DNA of 64,000 bases from RGIG4140 sp045632845 (GCA_045632845.1 JAZQXL010000014.1:62001-126000); one strand, 5' to 3'; positions 52,400 to 62,698 are shown, counted from the first letter of the stretch. Made by a program: numbers and translations. The notes: generated from the letters alone by a model not told the origin.

Positions 52400-54406
52400 C
52401 TACATTCCATTTGTTTTTTGAAAACAAGGAAAAGCAAAACACTGTTTTCTTGCAATTAACTGAGGCAAATTCACCTGATTCTCTAAAGAAAAACAATTTT
52501 TCAACACCTCTTTAATTGATGAAAATTCATCTTTAAAAACAAGCCCATTTTGATACATTTTTTCAAAACCCATCATCAACAAAGAAAGTGCCTCCAAACT
52601 TAAATTTGGCACATATAATTTTTTTAATTGAAGCATACTTTCAAAATCAACATAACGGCTCATATGCTCCAAAGAATCTGCCTTTAACAATTTGATTCTT
52701 CTAGATTTTTTAAACGAGGAAAATTTAAGTTCTTTTAAATTTGGAACATCAACCTCTTCCAAAAATAGATTTTCAGATAAAAACTCAATACCAGTCTCTT
52801 CAAGTTTGGGTAAAAAAACCTTTTTTAAACAAGGATTTTGAACGATAAAACCATTCGCCACTTTTTTTAAAGAGGGGAACACCAATTCTTGCACATTTAA
52901 ATCTCGAAAAGAGGGCTTATTTTCTTCAACCCGTTCCAACAAAGGCATATTTATTTTTTGCACAGACTTCAAACCTGCAAAACCACTGGATATAACTTTT
53001 AATTTTTCAAAATCAATTTCCTCAATTTCTGGGCAATTATAAAATGAAAAACCATCTATCCGTTCTAATTTTGGAGCATTCACTCTTTTTAATACCAAGT
53101 TATTCCCCACAATTTGATTTGCTCTTATCAAACAAGGAAAATCAACTTGTTTTAAAAAGTCACAATTGATAATGCTTGGACCATAAATGTGCTTTAATTT
53201 AGGGAAAGATAAGTTATCCACCCCTAAATAACAAAGCGTGAACCCATGCAAAAATTTAAGATTTGGCAAATCCAATTTCTTCAACCGAGGTAATGAAGAT
53301 AAACTCCCTGACAAAATCTCTGTAACATTGTTTATTTCAAGCGTTTCAATGGGCGTGTAAACAAAAGAATCCATCCCAATTTTTTTTGCTTTAAAGAGTT
53401 TGACTTCCTTAATGTACTCATGGCAATTGAAAAAACAATTACCAACCTCTTCGACCTTATATGCATAAAAGCCAGTCACATACCCTTTTGAAAAACGCAC
53501 AATTTCACGCCCATCTGCTAAAAGACTTTTAAAACCATTCCCCTTTTGAATGCTGAGTTTTTTGTCTTTTATCTCTTCTTGCAACGCTGTTTGGAATGAT
53601 GAAACCTCATTTAAAGGGGAGCGAACCTCTTTTGTCTTTAAATTCACAATCACCGTATCAAGCAAAAGTTCATAATCTTTGTTAAGGTGAAAAACAACAC
53701 CATCTTTCAAATAAAAATCTTCCCCAAAAAAGACATTTTCTTTTTCAGTATGAACCTTTAAAATCTGATTACCATTAAACACAAACCCATTACCTAAAGC
53801 AACATCTTTTGCATCAAAATCCACATGAAAATGATTTTTAAGAGATTGAGATAACCCTTTGATAATGTTATCAGGATTTGAATTAAATGTATTATCTGGA
53901 TATGAAACTGAATGATTGTACCGATTGGTAATTTTGATAAATGAACCAAATTTTAAAATTTGAATTGATATCACAGATGTTCCATATTTATCATGCCGTT
54001 CTGGCAAAGGAAAATCTTCTCTTTTAATACCATCAACACCTTTTTTGACGGCATGAATAATGTGATATTTTTTAAATCTTTCTGGATCTTTAAATGTACA
54101 CAAAGCTTCGTTTGGCGCAAAATAATGCTCAATTGAGTTTTGTTTTTCTAAACTATCAACATAAAAAGCATCATATCCTGCTTCTTCTAAGAGTTGAAAA
54201 GGATTTTTATCAATAAAAAAAGGACTACTTTCTGGCGCTTTCAAATTTTCTAAATAATCAAGCAAAGGTTCTGCTTCATGCCCTGCAAATTTGACAAGCT
54301 CAGGGAGATTGGGAATTTCAAAAATCCCATCATCATATTTGCGTATCGCCCTTGCAAAAGCCTCCCCATTTTGCTTTTTAATAATATTATAAACCAATTG
54401 GGACAT
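52400..54406 (-). CDS. LRR-array protein 5, 668 aa
   Basis: N-terminal domain with IRKYDDGIFEIPNLPELVKF, AGYDAFYVDSLEKQNSI and KFGSFIKITNRYNHSVSYPD. Link module LQEEIKDKKLSIQKGNGFKS, then LADGREIVRFSKGYVTGF. About twelve LRRs follow (335-620), then a hydrophilic C-terminal extension (625-668) with two Cys near FAFPCFQ. It begins 8 bp after protein 4, so these two form one transcript controlled by the upstream 23-bp element. The gap to protein 6 carries that gene's promoter. Confidence 0.85.
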   Translation of the reverse strand: MSQLVYNIIKKQNGEAFARAIRKYDDGIFEIPNLPELVKFAGHEAEPLLDYLENLKAPESSPFFIDKNPFQLLEEAGYDAFYVDSLEKQNSIEHYFAPNEALCTFKDPERFKKYHIIHAVKKGVDGIKREDFPLPERHDKYGTSVISIQILKFGSFIKITNRYNHSVSYPDNTFNSNPDNIIKGLSQSLKNHFHVDFDAKDVALGNGFVFNGNQILKVHTEKENVFFGEDFYLKDGVVFHLNKDYELLLDTVIVNLKTKEVRSPLNEVSSFQTALQEEIKDKKLSIQKGNGFKSLLADGREIVRFSKGYVTGFYAYKVEEVGNCFFNCHEYIKEVKLFKAKKIGMDSFVYTPIETLEINNVTEILSGSLSSLPRLKKLDLPNLKFLHGFTLCYLGVDNLSFPKLKHIYGPSIINCDFLKQVDFPCLIRANQIVGNNLVLKRVNAPKLERIDGFSFYNCPEIEEIDFEKLKVISSGFAGLKSVQKINMPLLERVEENKPSFRDLNVQELVFPSLKKVANGFIVQNPCLKKVFLPKLEETGIEFLSENLFLEEVDVPNLKELKFSSFKKSRRIKLLKADSLEHMSRYVDFESMLQLKKLYVPNLSLEALSLLMMGFEKMYQNGLVFKDEFSSIKEVLKNCFSLENQVNLPQLIARKQCFAFPCFQKTNGM

Positions 54407-54414
54407 TTAAACTT

Positions 54415-55455
54415 TTATTCCTTAATATGATCCCCATAATTTTTGGGCAAAACAGCTCTGTTTTTAATCAACAAACGAGCATTTTTTAAATATTTGATAA
54501 AAGTGCTCCGATTGTAAATTTTAGGAGCATAAAGCTCTTGCACATTTGATCGATAAAAAATCCCCCGCTCCAATTCGATCAACTGTGGCAAAATAACTTG
54601 TTCCAAATTTTGATTATTTTGAATAGACGATTCCCCAATAGCTGTTACCTTGGGCAAACACAACTCTCTAAGCTGTGGCAAATGACAAAAACACTGTCTT
54701 GAAATACTTTCAAGCTTTCTAAAATCAACCAAACTTAATGATTCATTATCATTGAAACAACTGTGATCTATCGAAAAAAGCTCTGGTGCTTCAACCACAT
54801 TTAATTTTGGACATTTTGAAAAGTTTGAAAACCGAACCTCTTTCAAACAAGGGGCAACAACCTTTTCAAGCACGGCTGATTTATAAATTGCATTGTGATC
54901 CATTTTTTCAGCTGAAGGCAAAATCAATTCTTTAACTGTTTTATTTTCATACAAACTATGAGAAGGCAACATCTTTAAAGTTGGCAAACAAATGCCTGTG
55001 ATCACACCATTTTCTTCTTTCAACAACTCAAACTTGCCAGATTTTAAAATGCGAGAGCCTTGACCATTTTCTTCAATAACCAATAGTTCATCTTTTAAAA
55101 ACTCTTTTTCAATAGCACGCACCAAACGTGGCTCTAAATTCCCAGGGGTTAAAATCTTTTTTTGATTTAAATCAATGAGTAAGGATCCCAAAAAATGAAT
55201 GTTTTGAACTTTTAAAAACGGCGCAACAAAACTTGTTAACTTTGGACAATCTTCAAAACAGCCCGTTCCAATTTTGCTTAATTTGGGGACAACCACTTTT
55301 TCAAGATTTGGGCAAGCATAAAAACAATCATCTCCCATCACTTCCAAATTAGGAGCTACAAGAATTTTAACCCACCGTCTGTCATGAGAAGCATTTTCCA
55401 ACACCCGATCATAAATATAAAGCACACCCGAACTATCTCTTTTTTCCTCAAGCAT
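54415..55455 (-). CDS. LRR-array protein 4, 346 aa, lacks the N-terminal family domain
   Basis: The ATG at 55455 with GGAGG 7 nt upstream is used. A GTG at 55506 is open in frame but lies upstream of the likely -10. The protein starts directly with a short beta segment and LRRs (about 25-100, NLEVMGDDCFYACPNLEKVV), then one link module (SLLIDLNQKKILTPGNLEPR, then SGKFELLKEENGVITGI) and about seven more LRRs (180-325). No trace of the QNGEAF or DNTF motifs, so it is either a truncated family member or a stand-alone LRR partner. Co-transcribed with protein 5. Confidence 0.8.
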   Translation of the reverse strand: MLEEKRDSSGVLYIYDRVLENASHDRRWVKILVAPNLEVMGDDCFYACPNLEKVVVPKLSKIGTGCFEDCPKLTSFVAPFLKVQNIHFLGSLLIDLNQKKILTPGNLEPRLVRAIEKEFLKDELLVIEENGQGSRILKSGKFELLKEENGVITGICLPTLKMLPSHSLYENKTVKELILPSAEKMDHNAIYKSAVLEKVVAPCLKEVRFSNFSKCPKLNVVEAPELFSIDHSCFNDNESLSLVDFRKLESISRQCFCHLPQLRELCLPKVTAIGESSIQNNQNLEQVILPQLIELERGIFYRSNVQELYAPKIYNRSTFIKYLKNARLLIKNRAVLPKNYGDHIKE

Positions 55456-55496
55456 GAGGGGACCTCCAGTTTCAAATTTTTGTTTTAACTGGTTAA

Positions 55497-55525
55497 AAGA
55501 TAACACATTTATATTGTTTTATCAA
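55497..55525 (-). promoter_or_regulatory. Probable promoter of LRR proteins 4-5
   Basis: On the minus strand, TTGATA (55525-55520), a 17-bp spacer and a weak TATCTT (55502-55497). Confidence 0.5.
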
Positions 55526-55539
55526 TAAAAATTGACAGA
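55517..55539 (-). promoter_or_regulatory. 23-bp promoter-proximal element, copy 2 (candidate operator)
   Basis: Identical to 52361-52383; carries the same TGTCAAT/ATTGATA dyad over the -35 box. Confidence 0.55.
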
Positions 55540-55558
55540 TACCCTTAAAAAAGCACTC

Positions 55559-58500
55559 TTATTTTGCCAACGCTCCTGAATGCATTATATGGCGCAAAAA
55601 GCCTTTTTCTCTCATATTTTTTAAAATTGCACGCCTGTTGGGGTGATGCTTAAACAACTCCAATCTATTTTGCAACAATGGTGAATTTAAAATCTCTAAA
55701 GAATGTGTCGCATCAAATGAGCCAGCACCTGCTTTTTCCAACCGAACAGCTTGCATATTTTTAAGTTTGCTCATTGATGTAAAACACTTATCTCCACAAG
55801 ATTTTAAGTTATTAAGCATTAAGTTTTCAACCTTTTGAATATCTGAAAAACAATCATCGCCAATGTGTTGAACCTTTTTGAGTGAAAGTTCTTTTAAATT
55901 ATAATTATTTGTAAAACAGCCCTCTTCAATTTCTGTCACATTATTTGCGACAAATCGCTCCAAATCAGGAAACGTTTGACAAGATTTCTTCTCAATTTTT
56001 GTAGCATTTAAAGCTTCAACCTCCCTCAATTTAGGCAAATAAATATTTAGTGATATGGTTTCAGCCTTTTCAAGATAAAGACCGGTGATATTTCCCTCCT
56101 CTTCCCTTATCACAGGGCGGCCATCGGCACACAAAAATCTGGCACCTTCTTTTTCTTCAACAGTAATGGTTGCCTCTTTTAATTCAGTTTCCAACATTTT
56201 ACAAAAGTTTTCTTTTGTTGTTCCACTTGGCAATTTAACCGTTTGATTATCCAAGTCAATCAATATTCCAGCGAAGAAAATTTGATTTTTATTTTTAAAA
56301 TAGTCTGTTTCAATATTTTCTGAGTAATAAAAACCATCCCTTTCAAAACTTGAATTCATATCAACATATTTTAAAGAAGGCAACTTAATTTTTGAACACT
56401 GTCTCAACGAAGAAAAACAAGAAGAATCAATATATTTGACACTGGGTAAAGAAATTTCTTCCACCCCTAAATTATCGAAACAATATCTAGATACATCCGT
56501 TAATTTTGGGAAATTAATTTTTTTAAGTTTCTTACAAGAAATCACACTGCCATTACCCATTGTTTCTAAATTTTCCATTGTGATTTCTTGCAACTTATCA
56601 AAGTGTTGTATCGTCCACATTGGCATATCTTTTACATAAGACAAATTAAGTTTAGCAACATCGCCCTTTTCAAACGCAACCATTTCTTCACCATTTATCA
56701 TAATGGATGTTTTTTCCCCTTTTTGAACAACAGTTATCTTAGGTGGCTCAAAATTAAAATCTGCTGAATTTTTAATATTTTGATTTAAAAAACCAGCAAA
56801 TGTCTCTCTTTCAAATGTAGTTTCAACAAAAATACCTTGTTTAGAATCAAAAATAACATCATTGAAAAAGAAAACACCCGCTTTTTCCAATGCTTCTTTG
56901 TTAAAATCAATCTTGAGTTTTTTATACCCTTTCAAAAGGAAAATACCTTTATTTCCAAGATCTTCAACTTTAGGGATTGAAAGATGATCTAAACAATAAT
57001 TAACAATTTTTGATAACTCATTCCCTGTTGAAGCAATCCTTTTGACATCAGGTAATGAAAGTGATCTCAGCGAAAAACACTCTTCATTTAAAACCTCTAA
57101 ATTAATCTCTTCAATCTCGGGTAATAAAACGCCAGAAATTTTATTTCTAGTTTTATCGTAGGTAATTAAACGTTCCCCATTGGCACACAAATATTTTTGA
57201 TTCTCCTCTTCTTCAATAGTGACTTTCTTATCTTTAAAATATTTGTTAAAAAACATTTCTGTTTTTTCATTCATCTCAATGTCTGGATCAAGTTTTCTTA
57301 AAATACACCTCTTTAAAAAACCATCTTTTTCGTTATAAACATAAGGGGCAATAATTTGACATTTTTCACGTGAAAACTTTGAAATACAACTATCCTCAGG
57401 AGTTGACAGCATATAACAACAATTAGGTAACTCTAATCGTTTCAATATAGAGCAATCACCCCCAAAAGTGCTGTAAGGTATTTTTTCAACCAAAGGGGCA
57501 ACCAGTGTTTGAAGATGAGATAGTTGACCATAACCAAGCGTGTCTGTGTGGTTTAAATAAAGCCCAATTAAACCATCAGCATGTCCAATCTCAGCAACAA
57601 TCTTGCCATCAGCATAAATATCATATTGCCCATGATGATACTGCATCCTTAATTTTTTGTTCTCAAACTCTTTTGGATAATTCACCAAAAGAGAATAAAG
57701 TGTCATAGAAGGCACTTGTCTAGCTTTAAGCTGATTGTTTGCCCCTGCCTCAAAAACAAAAGGCGCATTCACATCAGCTTCTTTTGCTATAGATAAAGAA
57801 TTTGCACCTGCATACAAGCAATTAGGTAACTCTACTTTCTTTAAATTTGGAGCATTTTTAAAAACAGAACCATCCATATGAACAACGCTTGGGGCAATCA
57901 CCTCTTCAAGCAAAGGAGCATCTTCCATAAAATTTCCAGGCAAATGCATTGTTTTATTTAAATAAAGACCAACAAACTCTGTTCCCTTTAATTTTGCAAC
58001 AATCCTATCCCCTGCATAAATATGTGTAAGCCCCTCTTTTGTTTCCCATCTAAGTTTTTCGTCTTTTGCCTCATTTTTTAAAACATCAACAATCTCTCTT
58101 GAGCCATCATATAAATCTGTACACAAAAGGTCACCCTCTTTTGTTAAATATCCACAATTAAGCTCATAACAATCCTTCAGATTGCCAACCTGACCATTTT
58201 TTAAATAATGATTCTGTGCAAAATAAACCCCATACACCTCATAATCATAATAAAAAAGCCTTGAATCTTCCCCAAAACTAACATGAGAATGCGGCGGCCA
58301 TGCCCTAGAGGTATATAAAGCAACAGGTAATTCTCGTTCCATAGCCGACAACATCCCTTCTGAAATATTATCGGGATTTGAATTAAAGGTATTATCAGGG
58401 TTTTCACCTGAAACACGATCTAATGTATGATTGTATCTGTTTTTAATTGAAATATTGCCACCATTCCTTGGCACCTGAATAGAAATCACCGAAGTCCCAT

Positions 58501-60058
58501 ATTCATCTTCACGACGGGGATTTGCAAAATTTTCACGCTTAATATCATCCACATTGCGCTTAACGGCATTAATCATATATTGGCTCAAGTGCCTATTGTC
58601 ATCCTTTAACGTACAAATAGCCTCATCAGAGCGATAATAAGGCGCAATCATATTTTTTTCAGCTAAACTTGTAACTGTTAAAACATCTAAATCACTTATA
58701 TCCTCAAGATTACACCCTCTTACCTTGGCGAGCAACTCTCTTTTTTCTTGTCGATAACTTTCAGCCAACGAAATGGCAATCTCTTTTGGAACAGATACTT
58801 GCTTTACCCCATTTTCATCCACTTGAATAGGTGCCAACGCATTAACTTTTTGAATATATTTTTCAGTCAACTTGGGACTATAGCAAGGCACATATCCCGC
58901 CATAAACAAGTGCACAAGCGTATCCATATCGCTTTCAAACTTATCTTCCACCCGTGGTTTTAAAGATTGTAAATATTCAATCAAATAAGGTGTAACATCT
59001 TTCGCCGCATACTCTACGATATCCAATAAGTTGGGTATATCAAAAATACAGCTATCTTCTCGCCGGATATCTTCAGCATAGCGTTTACCTTTTTTTCTTG
59101 CGATAAGTTCAAAAGGACTTAAGTTTCTCCCTTCTTTTGCAACAATGACTTCTTTGTCATCAGCCAATAAAATACGAAGACCTTTTTCTTCTTTCAGCGC
59201 TAATTTTTTGCCTTTTATTTTTTCATTCAATGGTTTTACTTTTTCAGCTTCCACTCCCGCCAGATTTAAAATTTCATTTTTTTCCAAATCAACAATAAGA
59301 CCATCTGACATAAAGTATTTTTTGGGATCAAAATGAATAACTTTTCCCTCTTTTAAAACAGCATCATCCATAAAATAGACACCGTTTTTTTCAACATTAA
59401 ATCTAAAAATTTGACCTTGTTCGTAATGGTATTTTCCCATAAAACGCTTTAAAGAACCAGATAATTCTTCTTTAATACTTTTTGTATTAAGCGAGCGTGC
59501 AGAAATACCATCCCCTTTCTTTTTCAAAAACTCAATCTCGCTTGAAACCATTGTATTCAATAAATAAAAGATAACGTAACTGGGGTCCCCTTGTTTAATA
59601 AAAGTATTTAATGGGAACTGGTCTTGTTCTTCTTTTAAAGGAACAAAAAGCTCCGCATTTTTAATTTCTTCAATCGTCACCCCTTTTGCTTTAGCTAATT
59701 TTTGACGTCTATTTTCTTTATAGATTGATAAAATTTCTTGCGCCACTTTACTGGATTTTGGGTAATTACCCTCCATCTGTCTAATTTCTTTAGCCCTTTG
59801 AATAAACAATTCAATCAATTCATCATCAAAATAGGGTTCAGCTTTTGAATCAAAAGCATATTCTTCAAATACATTTGGATTTTCTTTCAACGTATCTAAA
59901 AAAAAGAGCGTTCCCACCACATCTTTGCCTGCATACGCCAAAATCTCACCAATATTTGGCAACTCTAAGATGCTTTTATCATACTTTTTAAGCATTTGAG
60001 CAAACGTTGAGCCGTTTTGCTGACTTATCTGTTTATAGGATGACTGACTATCTGCCAT
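55559..60058 (-). CDS. LRR-array protein 3, giant double-domain member, 1499 aa
   Basis: Two N-terminal family domains occur in tandem. The first (1-260) is degenerate: QNGSTFAQMLKKYDKSILEL is present but the NRYNH and NPDN motifs are missing. The second (314-640) is complete, with DEYGTSVISIQ at 518-528, NRYNHTLD at 540-547 and NPDNTFNSNPDN at 553-564. Both contain an inserted helical segment with KVRG or KAKG before the core. About six link modules alternate with short LRR blocks up to residue 1470. The C-terminus NRRAILKNMREKGFLRH resembles that of protein 2. It has its own promoter 40 bp upstream and AAGGAG before the ATG. It looks like the fusion of two family genes. Confidence 0.85.
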   Translation of the reverse strand: MADSQSSYKQISQQNGSTFAQMLKKYDKSILELPNIGEILAYAGKDVVGTLFFLDTLKENPNVFEEYAFDSKAEPYFDDELIELFIQRAKEIRQMEGNYPKSSKVAQEILSIYKENRRQKLAKAKGVTIEEIKNAELFVPLKEEQDQFPLNTFIKQGDPSYVIFYLLNTMVSSEIEFLKKKGDGISARSLNTKSIKEELSGSLKRFMGKYHYEQGQIFRFNVEKNGVYFMDDAVLKEGKVIHFDPKKYFMSDGLIVDLEKNEILNLAGVEAEKVKPLNEKIKGKKLALKEEKGLRILLADDKEVIVAKEGRNLSPFELIARKKGKRYAEDIRREDSCIFDIPNLLDIVEYAAKDVTPYLIEYLQSLKPRVEDKFESDMDTLVHLFMAGYVPCYSPKLTEKYIQKVNALAPIQVDENGVKQVSVPKEIAISLAESYRQEKRELLAKVRGCNLEDISDLDVLTVTSLAEKNMIAPYYRSDEAICTLKDDNRHLSQYMINAVKRNVDDIKRENFANPRREDEYGTSVISIQVPRNGGNISIKNRYNHTLDRVSGENPDNTFNSNPDNISEGMLSAMERELPVALYTSRAWPPHSHVSFGEDSRLFYYDYEVYGVYFAQNHYLKNGQVGNLKDCYELNCGYLTKEGDLLCTDLYDGSREIVDVLKNEAKDEKLRWETKEGLTHIYAGDRIVAKLKGTEFVGLYLNKTMHLPGNFMEDAPLLEEVIAPSVVHMDGSVFKNAPNLKKVELPNCLYAGANSLSIAKEADVNAPFVFEAGANNQLKARQVPSMTLYSLLVNYPKEFENKKLRMQYHHGQYDIYADGKIVAEIGHADGLIGLYLNHTDTLGYGQLSHLQTLVAPLVEKIPYSTFGGDCSILKRLELPNCCYMLSTPEDSCISKFSREKCQIIAPYVYNEKDGFLKRCILRKLDPDIEMNEKTEMFFNKYFKDKKVTIEEEENQKYLCANGERLITYDKTRNKISGVLLPEIEEINLEVLNEECFSLRSLSLPDVKRIASTGNELSKIVNYCLDHLSIPKVEDLGNKGIFLLKGYKKLKIDFNKEALEKAGVFFFNDVIFDSKQGIFVETTFERETFAGFLNQNIKNSADFNFEPPKITVVQKGEKTSIMINGEEMVAFEKGDVAKLNLSYVKDMPMWTIQHFDKLQEITMENLETMGNGSVISCKKLKKINFPKLTDVSRYCFDNLGVEEISLPSVKYIDSSCFSSLRQCSKIKLPSLKYVDMNSSFERDGFYYSENIETDYFKNKNQIFFAGILIDLDNQTVKLPSGTTKENFCKMLETELKEATITVEEKEGARFLCADGRPVIREEEGNITGLYLEKAETISLNIYLPKLREVEALNATKIEKKSCQTFPDLERFVANNVTEIEEGCFTNNYNLKELSLKKVQHIGDDCFSDIQKVENLMLNNLKSCGDKCFTSMSKLKNMQAVRLEKAGAGSFDATHSLEILNSPLLQNRLELFKHHPNRRAILKNMREKGFLRHIMHSGALAK

Positions 60059-60096
60059 TAAAGCCTCCTTTTGATCAAAAGAACCAACCTACTCTT

Positions 60097-60125
60097 AGTA
60101 TAGCACAAAATCAAAAAATCGACAA
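60097..60125 (-). promoter_or_regulatory. Promoter of LRR protein 3
   Basis: On the minus strand, TTGTCG (60125-60120), a 17-bp spacer and TATACT (60102-60097) preceded by TGC (extended -10). Confidence 0.65.
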
Positions 60126-60151
60126 TATCACCTTATAACTATTTGAAATCA

Positions 60152-62635
60152 TTAGTTTTTAAATATTCCATCTTTATGCAAAACTGTTCTAAAAAACGAA
60201 ACTGGCTTTTTATCTCTCTTGGTGTTTGCTTCATCCATATCCCGTAAAATAGTACGACAATTCGGATGTTTTTTAATATGCTCCAACCTGTTCTTAAGTT
60301 TAGGAGCATAAAGGTGCTCCAAATAATCTGTGTGACGCAAAAACTTTTCACCAGCACTTTTAAGTTTTGGCACATCAATGCACTTTACCTCTTCTAAATT
60401 TCTAAAACAATGTTCTCTCACCTGTTCTAAATGTGGCAAAATAAGAGTTTGAACCTTTTTTAAATGGTTGAAACAATTATCTCCTGCTTTTTTAAGATTT
60501 GGAGCACTAACCTCAAACAAGTTTGGACAATCTTTCACATTTTCAGGCCCCATTTCTTTTAAATCTGGCAATGAAAGATGACATAAAAATGAAAAACCTT
60601 TAATTGTCTCTGACTCAAGGTGTGTTACACCACTTAAACAAAGCTTTTGAAGAACTGGCTTAGCCTCTTCAGGTTTCTGCCTATGATCTAACGATGTTCC
60701 TAATTGAAGAACTTCTTTTCCATCTAAAATCAACATCGTATCTTTTTGAACAGCATTTGGGGTTGTATTCTTAATTTCAATTGAGTTTGCTTTTTTAACC
60801 TGATCCATAACAACTTCCAAAAGGCGTGTATTTTTAAGATCAGTTTCGGATAATATTTTTCTAACAACTGCATGATTTTTCCCTAAGTTAAGATGTCCTA
60901 CAGATCTGTTATCACGGCTATAAACATCAATTTTTTCCAATTTTGGTGCATATATTTTAGCTTTTGAACAGCTATGGTAACCTATCTCTTTTAACTTTGG
61001 GAAATACTGTTCATCTTCCTCATCTAATTTTGTTAAAGAACAACGTCCTATTTCTTCAAGGTTCGGGGCTTCAATCTTTTTCACCCTTTCAAAACAAGAA
61101 TTCCCTACTTTTTTTAACTTTGGCGCTTTAAAATAATCAACTTCTAGATACTCAAGAATGTAATCATTCACCACCTCAAGATTAGGCATTTCCAGTTTTT
61201 CAATATGGCCTAGCATCCAACAAGCACCACGACCTTTAAAGGATTCAACCGATTTCAAACACAAAGATGAGATTTTTCCATTCTTTGCTGTGATAAAATC
61301 ATTGCCATCTAACTGAATATGTATTTCACCTTTTGTTTGAATAACTGATATTTTTTTACCCCTTGTTTCTGCATTTAAAATTTCATGTAACCCAGCATTC
61401 AGTGCATAAGTACTTTGAACAAAATTGTCATATGTATTGGTTGAAATGATAATATTCCCTATTTGATAATAACCCTTTTCATTCATTTTTGACATATTAA
61501 TCTGAACATCTTTAGGGCATTTTTCAAAAGTATATGGACTCACAAATTCACACACTGGGATATTCACTTTTTTTAAATTTGGCACCTGTCCAAACATTCT
61601 AGCAGAAAAATTTTTTAAATTTGGGGCATTAAATTCTATCAAATAATCCATTATGTTAAATGAATGGTCCTCAACATATTGAGCTTGAAGCGTTAATGAG
61701 ATGATATTCCCCTTTTGAATACGCATGACTTCTTTGCCATCAGCAAGCAAAATTTTAACACCATTAATGCTTTTAACTTGCAAGGTTTTATCTTTTATTT
61801 CCTTTTTCAATGCGATTAAAGAGCCTCTTTCACTTTTAAGAGGGGTTAAAACATCTTTTTTCTTTAAATCAATAACAAACCCATCAGCCATAAGTTGAGA
61901 GTTTTTATCAACCTCAAAAACAACACCATCTTTTACATAAAAACCATCGCCAAAATAGATGTTTTCCCTTTCCGTATGATAATGATATATCGCATTTTGA
62001 TACACATAATTTTTAGGAAGAAAATCATCCCTTGCCAAAAAATCAACCTTAAAAAATCGTTTTAATGACAAAGATAAACCAGAAATAATATTATCGGGGT
62101 TTGAATCAAATGTATTATCACAGTTGGAAACCGTGTGATTATACCTGTTTTTAATAGAGATAAATCCACCTGTTTTAAGAATTTGAATGGAAATAACAGA
62201 GGTTCCATATTTATCTTGACGCGCTGGATGCGAAAAATCTTTTCGATTTAATTTATCAGCACCTTCTTTAATGGCATGAATGATGTAATATTTTTTGTGG
62301 CGATTTGGGTCAGTTAAAGTACAAATCTCTTCCCCTTTAGCATAAAGATGGGCAATTGAATTTTTCTTTTCTTCCGTATCAGCCACAAACGCATCGTAGC
62401 CCGCTTTTTTCAAAAGGGTAATTGGATTTTCATAAGGACCTTGTTCTTCCTCAACCTGTTTTTTCAATGACCTTAAAAAAGGAATAATGGGCTCTGCCTT
62501 TCGCCCTGCAAATTTAACAATTTGCAAGATATTTGGAATTTCAAAAATAGAAGCGTCAAAATTACGAATAGCTTTGGCAAAAGCTTCCCCATTTTGTTTT
62601 TTGACTAAATCATAAACCGACTTTTCTTTAACCAT
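60152..62635 (-). CDS. LRR-array protein 2, 827 aa, three link modules
   Basis: The N-terminal domain is complete: QNGEAFAKAIRNFDASIFEI at 14-33, AGYDAFVADTEEKKNSI at 78-94, DKYGTSVISIQI at 141-152, NRYNHTVSNCDNTFDSNPDN at 163-182. The LEKQN motif is EEKKN here. Link modules precede each of three LRR blocks (LKKEIKDKTLQVKSIN, then LADGKEVMRIQKGNIISL; the second around FITAKNGKISSL; the third around MLILDGKEVLQLG). The tail is basic (NCRTILRDMDEANTKRDKK). The first stop upstream lies 63 bp before the previous gene, with its own TATAAT. GGAGGGTGA precedes the ATG. Confidence 0.85.
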   Translation of the reverse strand: MVKEKSVYDLVKKQNGEAFAKAIRNFDASIFEIPNILQIVKFAGRKAEPIIPFLRSLKKQVEEEQGPYENPITLLKKAGYDAFVADTEEKKNSIAHLYAKGEEICTLTDPNRHKKYYIIHAIKEGADKLNRKDFSHPARQDKYGTSVISIQILKTGGFISIKNRYNHTVSNCDNTFDSNPDNIISGLSLSLKRFFKVDFLARDDFLPKNYVYQNAIYHYHTERENIYFGDGFYVKDGVVFEVDKNSQLMADGFVIDLKKKDVLTPLKSERGSLIALKKEIKDKTLQVKSINGVKILLADGKEVMRIQKGNIISLTLQAQYVEDHSFNIMDYLIEFNAPNLKNFSARMFGQVPNLKKVNIPVCEFVSPYTFEKCPKDVQINMSKMNEKGYYQIGNIIISTNTYDNFVQSTYALNAGLHEILNAETRGKKISVIQTKGEIHIQLDGNDFITAKNGKISSLCLKSVESFKGRGACWMLGHIEKLEMPNLEVVNDYILEYLEVDYFKAPKLKKVGNSCFERVKKIEAPNLEEIGRCSLTKLDEEDEQYFPKLKEIGYHSCSKAKIYAPKLEKIDVYSRDNRSVGHLNLGKNHAVVRKILSETDLKNTRLLEVVMDQVKKANSIEIKNTTPNAVQKDTMLILDGKEVLQLGTSLDHRQKPEEAKPVLQKLCLSGVTHLESETIKGFSFLCHLSLPDLKEMGPENVKDCPNLFEVSAPNLKKAGDNCFNHLKKVQTLILPHLEQVREHCFRNLEEVKCIDVPKLKSAGEKFLRHTDYLEHLYAPKLKNRLEHIKKHPNCRTILRDMDEANTKRDKKPVSFFRTVLHKDGIFKN

Positions 62636-62658
62636 TCACCCTCCTCTATCTTTTTTTT

Positions 62659-62687
62659 ATTATATCACAAAAATAAATATTTGAAAA
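62659..62687 (-). promoter_or_regulatory. Probable promoter of LRR protein 2
   Basis: On the minus strand, a weak TTTTCA (62687-62682), a 17-bp spacer and a perfect TATAAT (62664-62659). Confidence 0.5.
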
Positions 62688-62698
62688 GCGCAAAAAAT

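Noticed and set aside
54415..55506. Longer GTG-started version of LRR protein 4
   Set aside because: The GTG lies between the -35 and -10 region, and the ATG at 55455 has a well-spaced GGAGG.
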